This document shows, in pieces, positions 6,784-7,547 of a DNA stretch of 7,547 nt. A model generated the notes under the pieces. It was not told the DNA's origin and ran no database searches. It worked only from the letters and a program-made list of their open reading frames with translations. Positions within the stretch are counted from its first letter, which is position 1. Each line of letters begins with the position of its first letter. The translations under genes and the position numbers were made by a program. This stretch comes from Pseudomonadota bacterium. GTDB taxonomy: Bacteria > Pseudomonadota > Gammaproteobacteria > Xanthomonadales > Xanthomonadaceae. Location of the stretch: the NCBI GenBank assembly GCA_023425225.1, contig JAFADB010000013.1:1-7547 (forward strand), given 5' to 3'.

Positions 6784-7547
6784 TCAGCGGAACACCACCG
6801 TGCGGTGGCCGTTGAGCAGGATGCGGTGCTCGACATGGCGCCGCACCGCGCGCGCCAGCACCAGCGACTCGATGTCGCTGCCCAGCCGCACCAGGTCGCG
6901 CGGCGTCATCGCATGGTCCACCCGCGCCACGTCCTGCTCGATGATCGGGCCCTCGTCCAGGTCGGAGGTGACGTAGTGCGCGGTGGCGCCGATGATCTTG
7001 ACCCCGCGCGCGTACGCCTGGTGGTAGGGCTGGGCGCCCTTGAAGCTGGGCAGGAAGCTGTGGTGGATGTTGATCGCGCGCCCGGCCAGCGCATCGCACA
7101 GCGCCGGCGACAGGATCTGCATGTAGCGCGCCAGCACCACCAGGTCGATGCGCTCGCGCTCGACCAGCGCCACGATCGCCGCCTCCTGCCCGGCGCGGTT
7201 GTCCGCGTCCACCGGCAGGTGGTGGAACGGGATGCCGTAGGAGGCGCTCAGCCCGGCGAAGTCGGTGTGGTTGGACACCACCGCGGCGATGTCCACGTTG
7301 AGCTGCCCGCTGTGGGCGCGGAACAACAGGTCGTTGAGGCAATGGCCCTGCCTGCTGACCAGCACCAGCAGGCGCGCGCGGCGGCGCGCGTCGTGCAGCT
7401 GCCAGTCCATCGCGTAGTCGGCCGCCAGTGCCTGCAGCCGTTCGCGCAGGGCGACGACGACCGCATCGTCGCGGCTGTCGAAGTTGACCCGCAGGAAGAA
7501 ACGGCCGCTGTCCTCGTCGCCGTACTGCTGCGAGTCGAGGATGTTGC
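6784..7547 (-). CDS. purU: Formyltetrahydrofolate deformylase (N-terminus beyond the window)
   Basis: The minus-strand frame is open to the right edge and shows 253 residues plus the stop (TCA on the plus strand at 6784-6786). The enzyme hydrolyses 10-formyltetrahydrofolate to tetrahydrofolate and formate, balancing one-carbon pools and supplying formate for PurT. The visible N-terminal part (NILDSQQYGDEDSGRFFLRV) is the ACT regulatory domain that separates PurU from the transformylase PurN. The formyltransferase-fold part keeps the catalytic trio: Asn (7069-7071) and His (7063-7065) in INIHHSFLPSFKG, and Asp (6955-6957) in DLDEGPII. The internal Met at 7408-7410 (MDWQL) is not the start, because coding sequence continues upstream of it. 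Only about 30 residues should be missing relative to a typical PurU of about 280-290. It converges on the secreted hydrolase gene and is unrelated to it functionally. Confidence 0.95.
   Translation of the reverse strand, partial: NILDSQQYGDEDSGRFFLRVNFDSRDDAVVVALRERLQALAADYAMDWQLHDARRRARLLVLVSRQGHCLNDLLFRAHSGQLNVDIAAVVSNHTDFAGLSASYGIPFHHLPVDADNRAGQEAAIVALVERERIDLVVLARYMQILSPALCDALAGRAINIHHSFLPSFKGAQPYHQAYARGVKIIGATAHYVTSDLDEGPIIEQDVARVDHAMTPRDLVRLGSDIESLVLARAVRRHVEHRILLNGHRTVVFR

Noticed and set aside
3864..6836. A 990-codon open frame on the minus strand, antisense to pncA and the secreted hydrolase
   Set aside because: Its composition is Arg/Gly/Ala/Val/Gln-rich low complexity with no motif, and it spans genes with clear catalytic residues. 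Long stop-free antisense frames are expected at this GC content.
6545..7342. A 265-codon minus-strand frame overlapping purU
   Set aside because: Shadow of purU; the purU frame carries the ACT and formyltransferase motifs.
1..7547. CRISPR arrays, insertion sequences, tRNA or rRNA genes
   Set aside because: I saw no direct-repeat arrays, transposase motifs, terminal inverted repeats or structural RNA signatures while reading; the window is almost fully coding.

Overview
The window is very GC-rich, with dense codon-biased coding sequence and long spurious antisense frames. Together with the protein types this points to a gammaproteobacterium of the Xanthomonadaceae/Lysobacteraceae (Xanthomonas, Stenotrophomonas, Lysobacter or Luteimonas type). 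The assignment rests on the style of the TonB-receptor C-terminus, the other protein families and a Clp/CRP-type palindrome. It was not checked against a database.

Layout, left to right. (1) The last 37 codons of a TonB-dependent outer-membrane receptor, plus strand. (2) A 135-nt gap with a GC hairpin, then a large exported calcineurin-like metallophosphoesterase (250-2487). (3) Overlapping it by ATGA, an exported Ca2+-dependent PI-PLC-like phosphodiesterase (2484-3881). (4) After 36 nt, cytosolic nicotinamidase pncA (3918-4544). (5) A 225-nt regulatory gap holding a possible hairpin, a GTGA-N6-TCAC palindrome like a CRP/Clp operator, a TATAAC -10-like box and a strong Shine-Dalgarno. (6) A secreted alpha/beta-fold serine hydrolase with a calcium-loop-like N-terminal region (4770-6740). 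(7) A 16-bp GC hairpin between convergent genes. (8) On the minus strand, purU (formyltetrahydrofolate deformylase), whose N-terminus lies beyond the right edge.

The most interesting unit is receptor + metallophosphoesterase + PI-PLC-like enzyme. Two exported phosphoesterases are translationally coupled and sit directly downstream of an outer-membrane importer. This suggests a locus for scavenging phosphodiesters or phosphoinositides: the phospholipase-like enzyme would cleave a phosphodiester, the metallophosphoesterase would release phosphate, and the receptor would import a product. That is inference from families and gene order; no substrate can be read from the sequence. pncA may only be a co-transcribed passenger. 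The secreted hydrolase appears to be a separate transcription unit, possibly under Clp control. purU is an ordinary one-carbon metabolism gene.
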